The position numbers and the translations under genes are program-made. A DNA stretch of 43,072 bases from a virus. Shown here one piece after another: positions 1-5,697 of this stretch. The stretch lies in the IMG/VR virus record IMGVR_UViG_3300044675_002196, positions 1 to 43,072 of that record. One strand, written 5' to 3'. Each line of letters begins with the position of its first letter. The first letter of the stretch is position 1. Under the pieces are notes generated by a model. The model worked only from the letters and a program-made list of their open reading frames with translations. It was not told the DNA's origin and searched no databases.

Positions 1-702
1 AGATAGTAGTGCAACTTTTCCTAGGTCTGGAAATCTTGAGTCAACAGATGCACGAAAAGCTTTATAAATATTATCTGCTGTCTTACCTTGGTCATTACCA
101 GTACCAATCTCTTGTGCAAATCCTGATATCTCATCAAGTACCGCCAGAATTAGGTTAAGTCCTTCGTGAGACTCTCGTTCAGAATGTCCTGAGTAGACTG
201 TGATTGAGTGGTCAAATTCAATGCTGTCTGCCTTTGCATAAAACTTTCCAGCAAACCAAGGAGATCTTTCTATCTTTGATTTAAATCCTTTGAAAAAAAC
301 GTTCTTAGCTTGCTGAGCGTTAATCGCCACGTTAATGATATCAATCGCATCGCCTCCTGGCTTTCCAAAGTATCTCGCTGGGTCCTTAAGACAAAGGAGT
401 TTATATACGATGTAAGAACAGGCAACAGTAGAGGTAAAGTCTTTACCAGATCCTTTACCAAGCTGTAAAATAATTTCATTCTTTGTATACTTCTTGTAAT
501 ATTTTTCACCCTCTATTGCTCCCATCAAATCAATTAGATCTTCTTTTTTATATATCTGGCTCATTGCTTCAACAATATCATACTGAACTTGAGATAGTGG
601 TGGTTGTCCTAGGTAAGCTTCACCCTCAACAAATGTTTTTGCGTCTACTGGAATCTCAGCAAAGTTTTCATTCTTTAAAGCTTCAAAAAAATCATTAAAC
701 AT
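1..702 (-). CDS. terL: Terminase large subunit (5' part, cut by window edge)
   Basis: This is the ATPase part of the packaging motor that drives DNA into the prohead through the portal. I translated 234 residues from the ATG at 702 to the left edge, with no stop. A Walker A-like loop, LGKGSGKD, lies at residues 81-88; the final position is Asp, not the usual Ser/Thr. A Walker B, LILAVLDE, lies at residues 184-191, ending in the Asp-Glu pair D190/E191 expected of terminase ATPases. The C-terminal nuclease domain would lie beyond position 1 and cannot be seen. The start overlaps the end of the probable small terminase gene by 8 bases, which supports both the start and a shared operon. The family call is firm; completeness cannot be judged. 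Confidence 0.88.
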   Translation of the reverse strand, partial: MFNDFFEALKNENFAEIPVDAKTFVEGEAYLGQPPLSQVQYDIVEAMSQIYKKEDLIDLMGAIEGEKYYKKYTKNEIILQLGKGSGKDFTSTVACSYIVYKLLCLKDPARYFGKPGGDAIDIINVAINAQQAKNVFFKGFKSKIERSPWFAGKFYAKADSIEFDHSITVYSGHSERESHEGLNLILAVLDEISGFAQEIGTGNDQGKTADNIYKAFRASVDSRFPDLGKVALLS

Positions 703-1231
703 TGTTGTGGACAACGGTAATTACCTCACCTTTTCTTGCTACCAGAGATAGTTTTGACATAATTTTGTCACGTATTTCTGGATGCTCAGAAGCCACGTCT
801 CTAAGAATGCCAACTAGGATCTGTTGTTTTTCTTCAATATCAATCATTTCTTCTGCAAGTTCTTGGTTTTCTAATAGTCCAGCTTTTTGCAACATATCAA
901 TTCTTGTTTTTTCAATATCCATTACAAGCTTAATTGCACCATTCTTGGCACCCAGGTTTGCTGTTGTGGTAGCATCATCTATTACTTCATAGGCTTTGGC
1001 AATTAGTTTATTGTAATGAGTGTCTGCCCCAACTAACGCTTCTTTGGCACGTGCACGGATAGCAGCATTATCAGCTGCCATCTGTCGCCACTCTTCAATT
1101 AGAGCTACAACCTTTGTACGTGGCAGGTCAAGCTCTTTAGAGATCTTTGTAGGGTCATTGCCCTTTAGGTATTCTTCAACAACCTTGTTAACTTCATCTA
1201 GATGTTTAACTAAGTTTTCTTCTACTGACAT
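695..1231 (-). CDS. Probable small terminase subunit
   Basis: A 178-residue protein whose N-terminal region (about residues 27-48) reads as a helix-turn-helix, with ISKELDLPRTKVVALIEEW, followed by long charged helices likely to oligomerise. Small terminase subunits recognise the packaging site and load the large subunit. The main evidence is context: the gene ends 8 bases inside the large terminase gene, and its length and HTH-plus-helical layout fit the class. Sequence similarity to a named TerS family was not recognised. It starts at an ATG that overlaps the stop of the upstream gene (TAATG). It could instead be another DNA-binding protein, but TerS is the simplest reading. Confidence 0.68.
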   Translation of the reverse strand: MSVEENLVKHLDEVNKVVEEYLKGNDPTKISKELDLPRTKVVALIEEWRQMAADNAAIRARAKEALVGADTHYNKLIAKAYEVIDDATTTANLGAKNGAIKLVMDIEKTRIDMLQKAGLLENQELAEEMIDIEEKQQILVGILRDVASEHPEIRDKIMSKLSLVARKGEVITVVHNNV

Positions 1232-1506
1232 TATTTCTTTGCTCTCTTTTTTGGCGTACGTTTAATTCTATCAGATTTAAAGCTTCTAAGTGAGCCAATT
1301 TGACCACGTACAATCTCAAAGCAATCAACCCATTGAGAGCCAGTCTTATTATTTGTGGTTAGTCCACATACTTTAAATCTAGATCCATACTCACCATTAA
1401 CTTTTACAATATCTCCTGCACTAATGGTAAAACCATTAAGCTCAAAGCTTGGCTCTGTACTAAAGTCTGTTGGAGATACTAATGCTTCTCTCCTAGGCCT
1501 TACCAC
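1231..1506 (-). CDS. Conserved phage protein of unknown function
   Basis: A 91-residue protein with a basic C-terminus (last 20 residues rich in Lys and Arg). The middle (about residues 23-65) looks like a small beta-barrel, with ISAGDIVKVNGEYGSRFKV and a later WVDCFEI. This resembles short SH3-like or KOW-like folds, but no named family is recognised. The start is GTG at 1506, overlapping the stop of the upstream gene (TAGTG). It lies in the same tight cluster as the terminase genes, so a role near packaging or nucleic-acid binding is possible but unproven. Confidence 0.55.
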   Translation of the reverse strand: MVRPRREALVSPTDFSTEPSFELNGFTISAGDIVKVNGEYGSRFKVCGLTTNNKTGSQWVDCFEIVRGQIGSLRSFKSDRIKRTPKKRAKK

Positions 1507-1772
1507 TACACAGATCTTTCTTTTGCAATCTTAAGTAGGATAAGGTATCCTAGTAGGTCGTCAATCTCGTTGTCCCCTGGCCAATCGTGACCATTCTGTA
1601 TGCGTGAAAGCTTGTCATCAATGCGAACTAAAAGTTGTTCTACATTGTCTGTTTTTGAAAATATTCTTGAAGGATGTAATGCTGAATCTCCATAAGATCT
1701 ATTTTTAAAAATTAATAAATCTGTGACCTCTTGACATACTCTTTTGATATCTTCTTCTGTTTTTACACTCAT
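1506..1772 (-). CDS. DUF1599-like (nucleotide-modification-associated) protein
   Basis: An 88-residue protein with the pattern of the DUF1599 / Nmad1 family: FKNRSYGDSALHPSRIF near residues 22-38, then VRIDDKLSRI and a C-terminal EIDDLLGYLILLKIA. Members occur in many phages and are linked by context to nucleotide metabolism; they resemble the all-alpha MazG-type pyrophosphatase fold. A separate MazG-like protein is encoded at 5368-5697, so there may be two nucleotide-pool enzymes. The ATG at 1772 overlaps the TGA of the upstream HTH gene (ATGA). Exact chemistry is not known from sequence. Confidence 0.6.
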   Translation of the reverse strand: MSVKTEEDIKRVCQEVTDLLIFKNRSYGDSALHPSRIFSKTDNVEQLLVRIDDKLSRIQNGHDWPGDNEIDDLLGYLILLKIAKERSV

Positions 1773-1924
1773 CTTTTACTCTTCCTTAGTCCAAACTTTG
1801 CTAGGTAAACGTAAATAGTTTCAACGCTAGCACCACATTCTTTTGCAATCTGCTCTGGTGTTTTTTTATCTACAACATATCTTTTGCGAAGCCAGACATC
1901 GCTAGTATATAGTTTAACACTCAT
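1769..1924 (-). CDS. Small helix-turn-helix protein
   Basis: A 51-residue protein read by hand from the ATG at 1924 to the TGA at 1771-1769. It consists almost wholly of a predicted homeodomain-like HTH: helix about residues 7-17, then TPEQIAKECGASVETIYVYL (residues 22-41), and a basic tail ending LRKSKR. Such minimal HTH proteins are common in phages and bind DNA as regulators or accessory factors. It fills the gap between the RuvC-like gene (3 bases away) and the DUF1599-like gene, whose start overlaps its stop by four bases (ATGA). The coupling and intact HTH make it a real gene although very short. Confidence 0.72.
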   Translation of the reverse strand: MSVKLYTSDVWLRKRYVVDKKTPEQIAKECGASVETIYVYLAKFGLRKSKR

Positions 1925-1939
1925 TATTTATTTTGTCAA
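1911..1939 (-). promoter_or_regulatory. Candidate sigma70-type promoter ahead of the terminase cluster
   Basis: The minus strand reads TTGACA (1939-1934), a 17-base spacer, then TAAACT (1916-1911). The -35 matches consensus fully and the -10 in four of six positions. Transcription would start near 1904, inside the small HTH gene, and so would serve the DUF1599-like, unknown, TerS and TerL genes. The -35 lies in the last codons of the RuvC-like gene, so chance cannot be excluded. Confidence 0.4.
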
Positions 1940-2506
1940 CTTTCCCCAGTTATGAATAGCCCAGTGACCAATGCCAATTGCATCAGCTACGTCATTATCA
2001 CTAACAACTATATCATAGTTAATATTAATAAAGTTAATAGTTTTTTGTTTTCTAGATTCACGATCAAAGTTTTTATACCAAGAGTCAGATTTTCCAGGGA
2101 ATTCATTACGAACCAAAAGCTTGGCGTCTTTCGTAGTCTTTCCATTACCAATAAAGCTTTGCCAGCTAATTGGATTAACTGCTCCAGCAACTTTGATTCC
2201 TGCTATGCCTGCAGCCCCCAGAAGCGCTCCCTGTACCAATGCAAGATCTGCAGCAGTCTTTGGACTATTAATAAATACCGTATGCTCAATTACAATTGCA
2301 TCAATGTCAAATTGCTTAAACAATGCTAATGTTTTACGTGCAGCATCTTTAACTTTTGAATATGTATTCATACCCTGAAAATTAATCTTTCCAAACTTGT
2401 CTAAAGAGTTTCCAGAAAAAATAGCAAAAGCTAGACTATTTGTACTAGCATCAATAGAGCAGATAGTATTTGGCTTATTGCTAGCTATTATCGTTTTGAT
2501 AGTCAT
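1928..2506 (-). CDS. RuvC-like Holliday junction resolvase
   Basis: A 192-residue RNase H-fold nuclease of the RuvC family, expected to cut branched DNA formed by recombination and replication before packaging. The four acidic metal ligands can be placed: D19 in SIDAST, E74 in IVIEHTV, and D172 and D175 in NDVADAIGIGHW. Length is close to that of bacterial RuvC (about 170-180). The ATG at 2506 lies 26 bases inside the upstream zinc-finger gene, and the HTH gene follows after 3 bases. It works in the same pathway as the RecA-like and PD-(D/E)XK proteins encoded upstream. Confidence 0.85.
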   Translation of the reverse strand: MTIKTIIASNKPNTICSIDASTNSLAFAIFSGNSLDKFGKINFQGMNTYSKVKDAARKTLALFKQFDIDAIVIEHTVFINSPKTAADLALVQGALLGAAGIAGIKVAGAVNPISWQSFIGNGKTTKDAKLLVRNEFPGKSDSWYKNFDRESRKQKTINFININYDIVVSDNDVADAIGIGHWAIHNWGKLTK

Positions 2507-2780
2507 GCATAAATCCTTTCAGCTCTCTTATCTTTTTATTAACCTGTTTTTTATCTACATGACATGAGTTGCACAAAATATGATCATTGTAGATTGAAAG
2601 CTTTGTCCCACAGTTTGCAGCACAAAGTCTATTCTTTTGGCTATTCTTTTTTCTTTTATTTTCTTTATGTCTTTCAACAATCTTTTCTTTTGTTGCGCTT
2701 TCACGACAAACAGAAGAGCAGTATATTTGATATGGTACGTTTGGACTAAAGCGATTGCTGCACCAACTACATTGTTTCAA
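2481..2780 (-). CDS. Small double zinc-finger protein
   Basis: A 99-residue basic protein with two cysteine quartets able to bind zinc: C4, C7, C21, C25 and C53, C57, C70, C73. The linker between them (about residues 30-52) is strongly Lys/Arg rich. This suggests nucleic-acid binding; no named family is recognised. It overlaps the nuclease gene upstream by 14 bases and the RuvC-like gene downstream by 26 bases, consistent with translational coupling inside the recombination cluster. It might be an HNH-type remnant, but the HNH histidines are not evident. Confidence 0.6.
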   Translation of the reverse strand: MKQCSWCSNRFSPNVPYQIYCSSVCRESATKEKIVERHKENKRKKNSQKNRLCAANCGTKLSIYNDHILCNSCHVDKKQVNKKIRELKGFMHDYQNDNS

Positions 2781-3558
2781 CTAATGCCTCCAGAGATTTA
2801 ATCTTCACAGACCCAACCCCTGCATCAGCACATACCTTTGAAATTGGACAAGTCTTACAGATCTTTGAATTAGCTCTGTAGTTTTTTGTTGGTAAGGTTT
2901 TGTCTACCCACGCCTTACGAACGTCTCTCATCCACTGGAATGCATTTTCTACCCATTGTCTATAATAATCATTTACTTCAACAGGAAGAATCAACAAGTC
3001 GTGATTGTTCTTGTTTTCATAAATAAGAACTGCTTTTGCTTTTTTAAGAATCTTCATGTAAATAAGAAGTTGAATGAGGTGACCAGTCTTGGGCTTACCT
3101 ACTTTCTTACGATACTCAAAGCCTTCCATTGGCATAGTCTTAATTTCACCAAGAAGCTCTTCGCCTTCCCAGTTAAGAATGACGTCGCCAAATCCAAAGA
3201 TAGGTGGGTCATTTGCTACAACCTTAAACTCTGAATCAACCAGAAGTCCTGGAACATTTCCCATGGCTTCTTGAATACGCTCGTGAGACTTTGTACCAGC
3301 AGTCATGTTGGCACCACCATAAGCATCTGCATTATCTTCAAACACTCCGCCCTCAAAAGCAAGGTACCAGTATCTTGGACACTCTCCATGAGAGAATGCG
3401 ATAGTGCTAGGTGCAAAAGTTTTCTTTTGTGTAAACTTATCTATACGATTAACGGTATAGCCAGAATTAATCTTTTCAATTAGTGCTTGGTTATCTAGAA
3501 ATGATTTTTTATCTGCAATCTTTTTAATCATTACTTCTTGTAAAAAATTTTTAGCCAT
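2767..3558 (-). CDS. PD-(D/E)XK exonuclease, Cas4/RecB-like, with Fe-S cysteines
   Basis: A 263-residue nuclease of the RecB/AddB/Cas4 group. Motifs in order: C60 (GECPRYWY), H92 (SHERI), D125 (GFGDVILNW), E138 and K140 (LGEIKTM), and Q163/Y167 (QLLIY). The C-terminal C234, C237, C243 (CKTCPISKVC) together with C60 form the four-cysteine pattern that holds a 4Fe-4S cluster in Cas4 and AddB. The expected role is end resection that feeds single strands to the RecA-like protein encoded upstream. No cas1 or CRISPR array is present, so a recombination role is preferred over adaptation. A good promoter lies just upstream of its ATG. Confidence 0.85.
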   Translation of the reverse strand: MAKNFLQEVMIKKIADKKSFLDNQALIEKINSGYTVNRIDKFTQKKTFAPSTIAFSHGECPRYWYLAFEGGVFEDNADAYGGANMTAGTKSHERIQEAMGNVPGLLVDSEFKVVANDPPIFGFGDVILNWEGEELLGEIKTMPMEGFEYRKKVGKPKTGHLIQLLIYMKILKKAKAVLIYENKNNHDLLILPVEVNDYYRQWVENAFQWMRDVRKAWVDKTLPTKNYRANSKICKTCPISKVCADAGVGSVKIKSLEALVETM

Positions 3559-3586
3559 TATTATTTTTCTTTTCTCTTAGAGTTCT

Positions 3587-3615
3587 ATTATACACTAGCG
3601 AGTAATATACTTCAA
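3587..3615 (-). promoter_or_regulatory. Candidate sigma70-type promoter for the nuclease-resolvase operon
   Basis: The minus strand reads TTGAAG (3615-3610), a 17-base spacer, then a perfect TATAAT (3592-3587). The -10 lies in the 36-base gap before the Cas4/RecB-like gene (ATG 3558), giving a leader of about 22 bases. The -35 is inside the last codons of the upstream gene. Confidence 0.6.
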
Positions 3616-3900
3616 GGCAGATACTAAACTATTTATAGCCTCTGCTGCGGTATAGTATAGGTTTTTCTTCCCACGGTCTGACTTGTCCACATTGGCCATC
3701 CAGGTGGCTCTGAAGGCCATTTTAGCGGCAATTGCCTGCAGTCTTACAATCTCAATCGTTACTACGTTAAGTGGGATATCTGGCTTAATAATAACCTTAG
3801 CAATAAAGGTAAGAGCCTGCGTTAGTTCTTCGTCGTTCATGTAGTCAGCAATTTCTGACAAACCATTAACCATGTCTATTGTTGTTTTATCTTGTTCCAT
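3595..3900 (-). CDS. Conserved small helical phage protein, unknown function
   Basis: A 101-residue, mostly alpha-helical protein. Visible blocks are LTQALTFIAKVIIKPDIP (residues about 27-44), a helix with VRLQAIAAKMAF, and a C-terminal KKNLYYTAAEAINSLVSALKY. I recognise this as a type of small protein found in replication and recombination clusters of actinophages, but no function is assigned. Its ATG overlaps the stop of the upstream PD-(D/E)XK gene (TAATG), so the two are coupled. It could act as a partner of the nuclease or RecA-like protein; this is only position-based. Confidence 0.55.
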   Translation of the reverse strand: MEQDKTTIDMVNGLSEIADYMNDEELTQALTFIAKVIIKPDIPLNVVTIEIVRLQAIAAKMAFRATWMANVDKSDRGKKNLYYTAAEAINSLVSALKYITR

Positions 3901-4184
3901 TATTTTTCTCCTGTTAATTGTTCTAGTATTCCTAATTCTATTATAGCAAGTCTTGTCTTTGGCGTACCCTCGCCAATTACTACAATGATGGCTGGATCAT
4001 TACCATTACGAATTGCATCAGTAGTTGCCTTAGCCCAAACATCTTTATTAAGAGTAAAGCTTTTCCCAACCTCTTTAAAGTCTACAGTAAAAGTCTCAAA
4101 GGTTGCATCCCCCTTGTGAGTTCCTCTTCCAGAATTTTTATGAAGCTTGGCTCCAATTCTTTTGCTTTCAGACTTTTCGCTCAA
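3900..4184 (-). CDS. Small PD-(D/E)XK protein, Hjc/RecU-like resolvase candidate
   Basis: About 94 residues if read from the TTG at 4184, which follows an AAGGA ribosome site inside the end of the upstream gene. A longer reading from the ATG at 4229 would overlap that gene by 62 bases and has no better ribosome site. The core has HKGDATFETFTVDFKEVGKSF, with the GD and the Asp-x-Lys of a PD-(D/E)XK site, then a helix DVWAKATTDAI and the strand PAIIVVIGE. This layout is that of small archaeal Hjc, RecU and phage resolvase-like nucleases. It would be a second junction-processing enzyme beside the RuvC-like protein. The family call rests on motif order only. Confidence 0.55.
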   Translation of the reverse strand: MSEKSESKRIGAKLHKNSGRGTHKGDATFETFTVDFKEVGKSFTLNKDVWAKATTDAIRNGNDPAIIVVIGEGTPKTRLAIIELGILEQLTGEK

Positions 4185-4368
4185 GATAATCCTTTTTTGT
4201 TTTCTTAGCAAGACTAACTCTTGATACATGTTTTTTTGAACATTGCCAAGTTAGATCTAGAGTATCTTTCCAAAGACGTAGAGTTGGCACTTCTTCTTTA
4301 CATCTTTGACACAAGAACTTTCCAGGATGAGTATAGAACGTTTGGTTATTTTGCTGATTCAACGCCAT
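4168..4368 (-). CDS. Small zinc-ribbon protein
   Basis: A 66-residue protein with a likely zinc site: C20 and C23 (CQRC), then C43 and H47 (WQCSKKH). The tail is basic (KKTKKDYLERK). Such minimal zinc ribbons bind nucleic acid or act as partners of polymerases and recombinases; no named family is recognised. The ATG at 4368 lies 23 bases inside the RecA-like gene, so expression is probably coupled to it. Its end overlaps the start of the small nuclease gene by 17 bases. Confidence 0.55.
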   Translation of the reverse strand: MALNQQNNQTFYTHPGKFLCQRCKEEVPTLRLWKDTLDLTWQCSKKHVSRVSLAKKTKKDYLERKV

Positions 4369-5368
4369 TTACCTGATCTCTGATTGAACCTTGGAGCTCA
4401 AGGTCTTCACGCACACGACTTATAAAACCATCTCTACCCTGTACCTTAGAGCCGTCAGGAAGAATATACCAAGCACCAGTTCTTTCTACAATGCCCATAA
4501 GTTCTGCTGTATCAACCAAATCAGCAATGACATCAATACCAACCATGTTACCTCTAAAATAGAAATCATATTCGCCACTCTGAAAGCCAGGACTCGTTTT
4601 ACTAAACTGCAATTCCCAACGAATTTTTCTACCAATCTTTTCCTCAATTAGCTTATCTCCAACAGGAATCTTACCCTTGATAGCCTGATTGTCAGACTCA
4701 GAGCTAAATAGTTTAATGACAGATGAAGAATAAAATTTAGTAGCCTGGCCACCACTTGGTTGCTGACTTGTATACATTGCACTAATATTATTACGACTCT
4801 GACTAATTAAGACAAGTAGCGTAGGCTTAACTTTATTATTTGCATAGTTGAGCATCTTCCACGCATTACTAAAGTCCCTTGACTCTGCTCCAATTTGTTT
4901 AGTATTTTCTAATTCTTTAAGCTCGTCAGTTCCTTTTTCAAAGTAAATGGCTGGTAGCAAAGATGTGATTGAGTCAATTACAATTATATCTACTCCAGCA
5001 TTCATCAAGCCTGTGCCAACCTCAACCATTTCATTAATGGTTCTTGCTTGAGATACAATTAAGTTATCAGTATCTACCCCTAAACTTTTTGCCCAATCTT
5101 CTGAATAAGACATCTCGGCATCAATCCAAGCACAGAGCTTTCCTTCTTTTTGTGCAATACTAATCATTTGCAAACATAAGGATGACTTTGCACTTGACTT
5201 GCTTCCCCAAATAAGAACTTGTCTACCATAAGGCAGTCCACCACTAAGAGCACGGTTTAGTCCTGGGCTTGGTGTTTTTTGATATTCTGTTTTAAATCCT
5301 GCTCCATTAGAAAGTCTCTTACGTAGCTTTGGATCTAGTGATGCGAACGCTTCTTCAATAGTTGTCAT
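4346..5368 (-). CDS. RecA-like recombinase with altered Walker A
   Basis: A 340-residue RecA-family strand-exchange protein. The order of motifs matches RecA: Walker A GSKSSAKSS at residues 55-63, catalytic E85 in WIDAEMSYSEDW, Walker B IIVIDS ending at D132/S133, a Gln-switch region LVLISQSRNN, and a loop-L2-like QPSGGQATKFYSSS. In standard RecA the loop reads GPESSGKT; here the conserved glycine before Lys61 is Ala60. Length is close to bacterial RecA (about 350). It sits between MazG-like and nuclease genes and should load on ssDNA made by the Cas4/RecB-like nuclease. The ATG at 5368 overlaps the stop of the upstream gene. Confidence 0.9.
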   Translation of the reverse strand: MTTIEEAFASLDPKLRKRLSNGAGFKTEYQKTPSPGLNRALSGGLPYGRQVLIWGSKSSAKSSLCLQMISIAQKEGKLCAWIDAEMSYSEDWAKSLGVDTDNLIVSQARTINEMVEVGTGLMNAGVDIIVIDSITSLLPAIYFEKGTDELKELENTKQIGAESRDFSNAWKMLNYANNKVKPTLLVLISQSRNNISAMYTSQQPSGGQATKFYSSSVIKLFSSESDNQAIKGKIPVGDKLIEEKIGRKIRWELQFSKTSPGFQSGEYDFYFRGNMVGIDVIADLVDTAELMGIVERTGAWYILPDGSKVQGRDGFISRVREDLELQGSIRDQVNGVESAK

Positions 5369-5697
5369 TAAAACTTTACTCCATGTCTTTCTGGACGTGA
5401 CTTATTAAAGTCAGTCTTATTATTTAGTGCTACTTGAAGCTCTCCATCAACATAACCGTGATTTCTTAGCCCCTGATACAAGTCAAGAGTTCTAATGATA
5501 ATGTCTGCCATTTCATCAGCTACTTCTTGCTTGCCCTTGTCTTTACGAATAGCTTCCATAACCTCAACAGCTTCTGATACAATCATCATTAATTGTTTAG
5601 TGACAAAAATGTCATCAATCTTGTTAGGCCAAAATCCTTTTTCCACTGCTGTTTTGTGAATCTCTTTTGCCATACCATCTAGTGACAGATGAATCAT
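5368..5697 (-). CDS. MazG-like nucleotide pyrophosphohydrolase
   Basis: A 109-residue all-alpha NTP-PPase-like protein. The signature is visible at about residues 40-72: VSEAVEVMEAIRK followed by EVADEMADIIIRTLDL, that is the ExxE and ExxD metal-binding acidic pairs of the MazG/dUTPase superfamily. These enzymes hydrolyse (d)NTPs to monophosphates and pyrophosphate. In phages they clean or shift nucleotide pools and can lower ppGpp. It lies directly between the polymerase and RecA-like genes with overlapping stop and start codons, fitting a job in nucleotide supply. Confidence 0.78.
   Translation of the reverse strand: MIHLSLDGMAKEIHKTAVEKGFWPNKIDDIFVTKQLMMIVSEAVEVMEAIRKDKGKQEVADEMADIIIRTLDLYQGLRNHGYVDGELQVALNNKTDFNKSRPERHGVKF

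Noticed and set aside
2767-3558. Cas4-like nuclease as part of a CRISPR adaptation module
   Set aside because: No cas1, cas2 or repeat-spacer array is present; its neighbours are recombination genes.
3940-3945. TATAAT on the minus strand inside the small nuclease gene
   Set aside because: No -35 at 16-18 bases and no TG extension; the codons for Ala-Ile-Ile explain it.
4185-4229. ATG at 4229 as start of the small PD-(D/E)XK protein
   Set aside because: It would overlap the zinc-ribbon gene by 62 bases and add residues encoded antagonistically; the TTG at 4184 has AAGGA. This remains a moderate-confidence choice.
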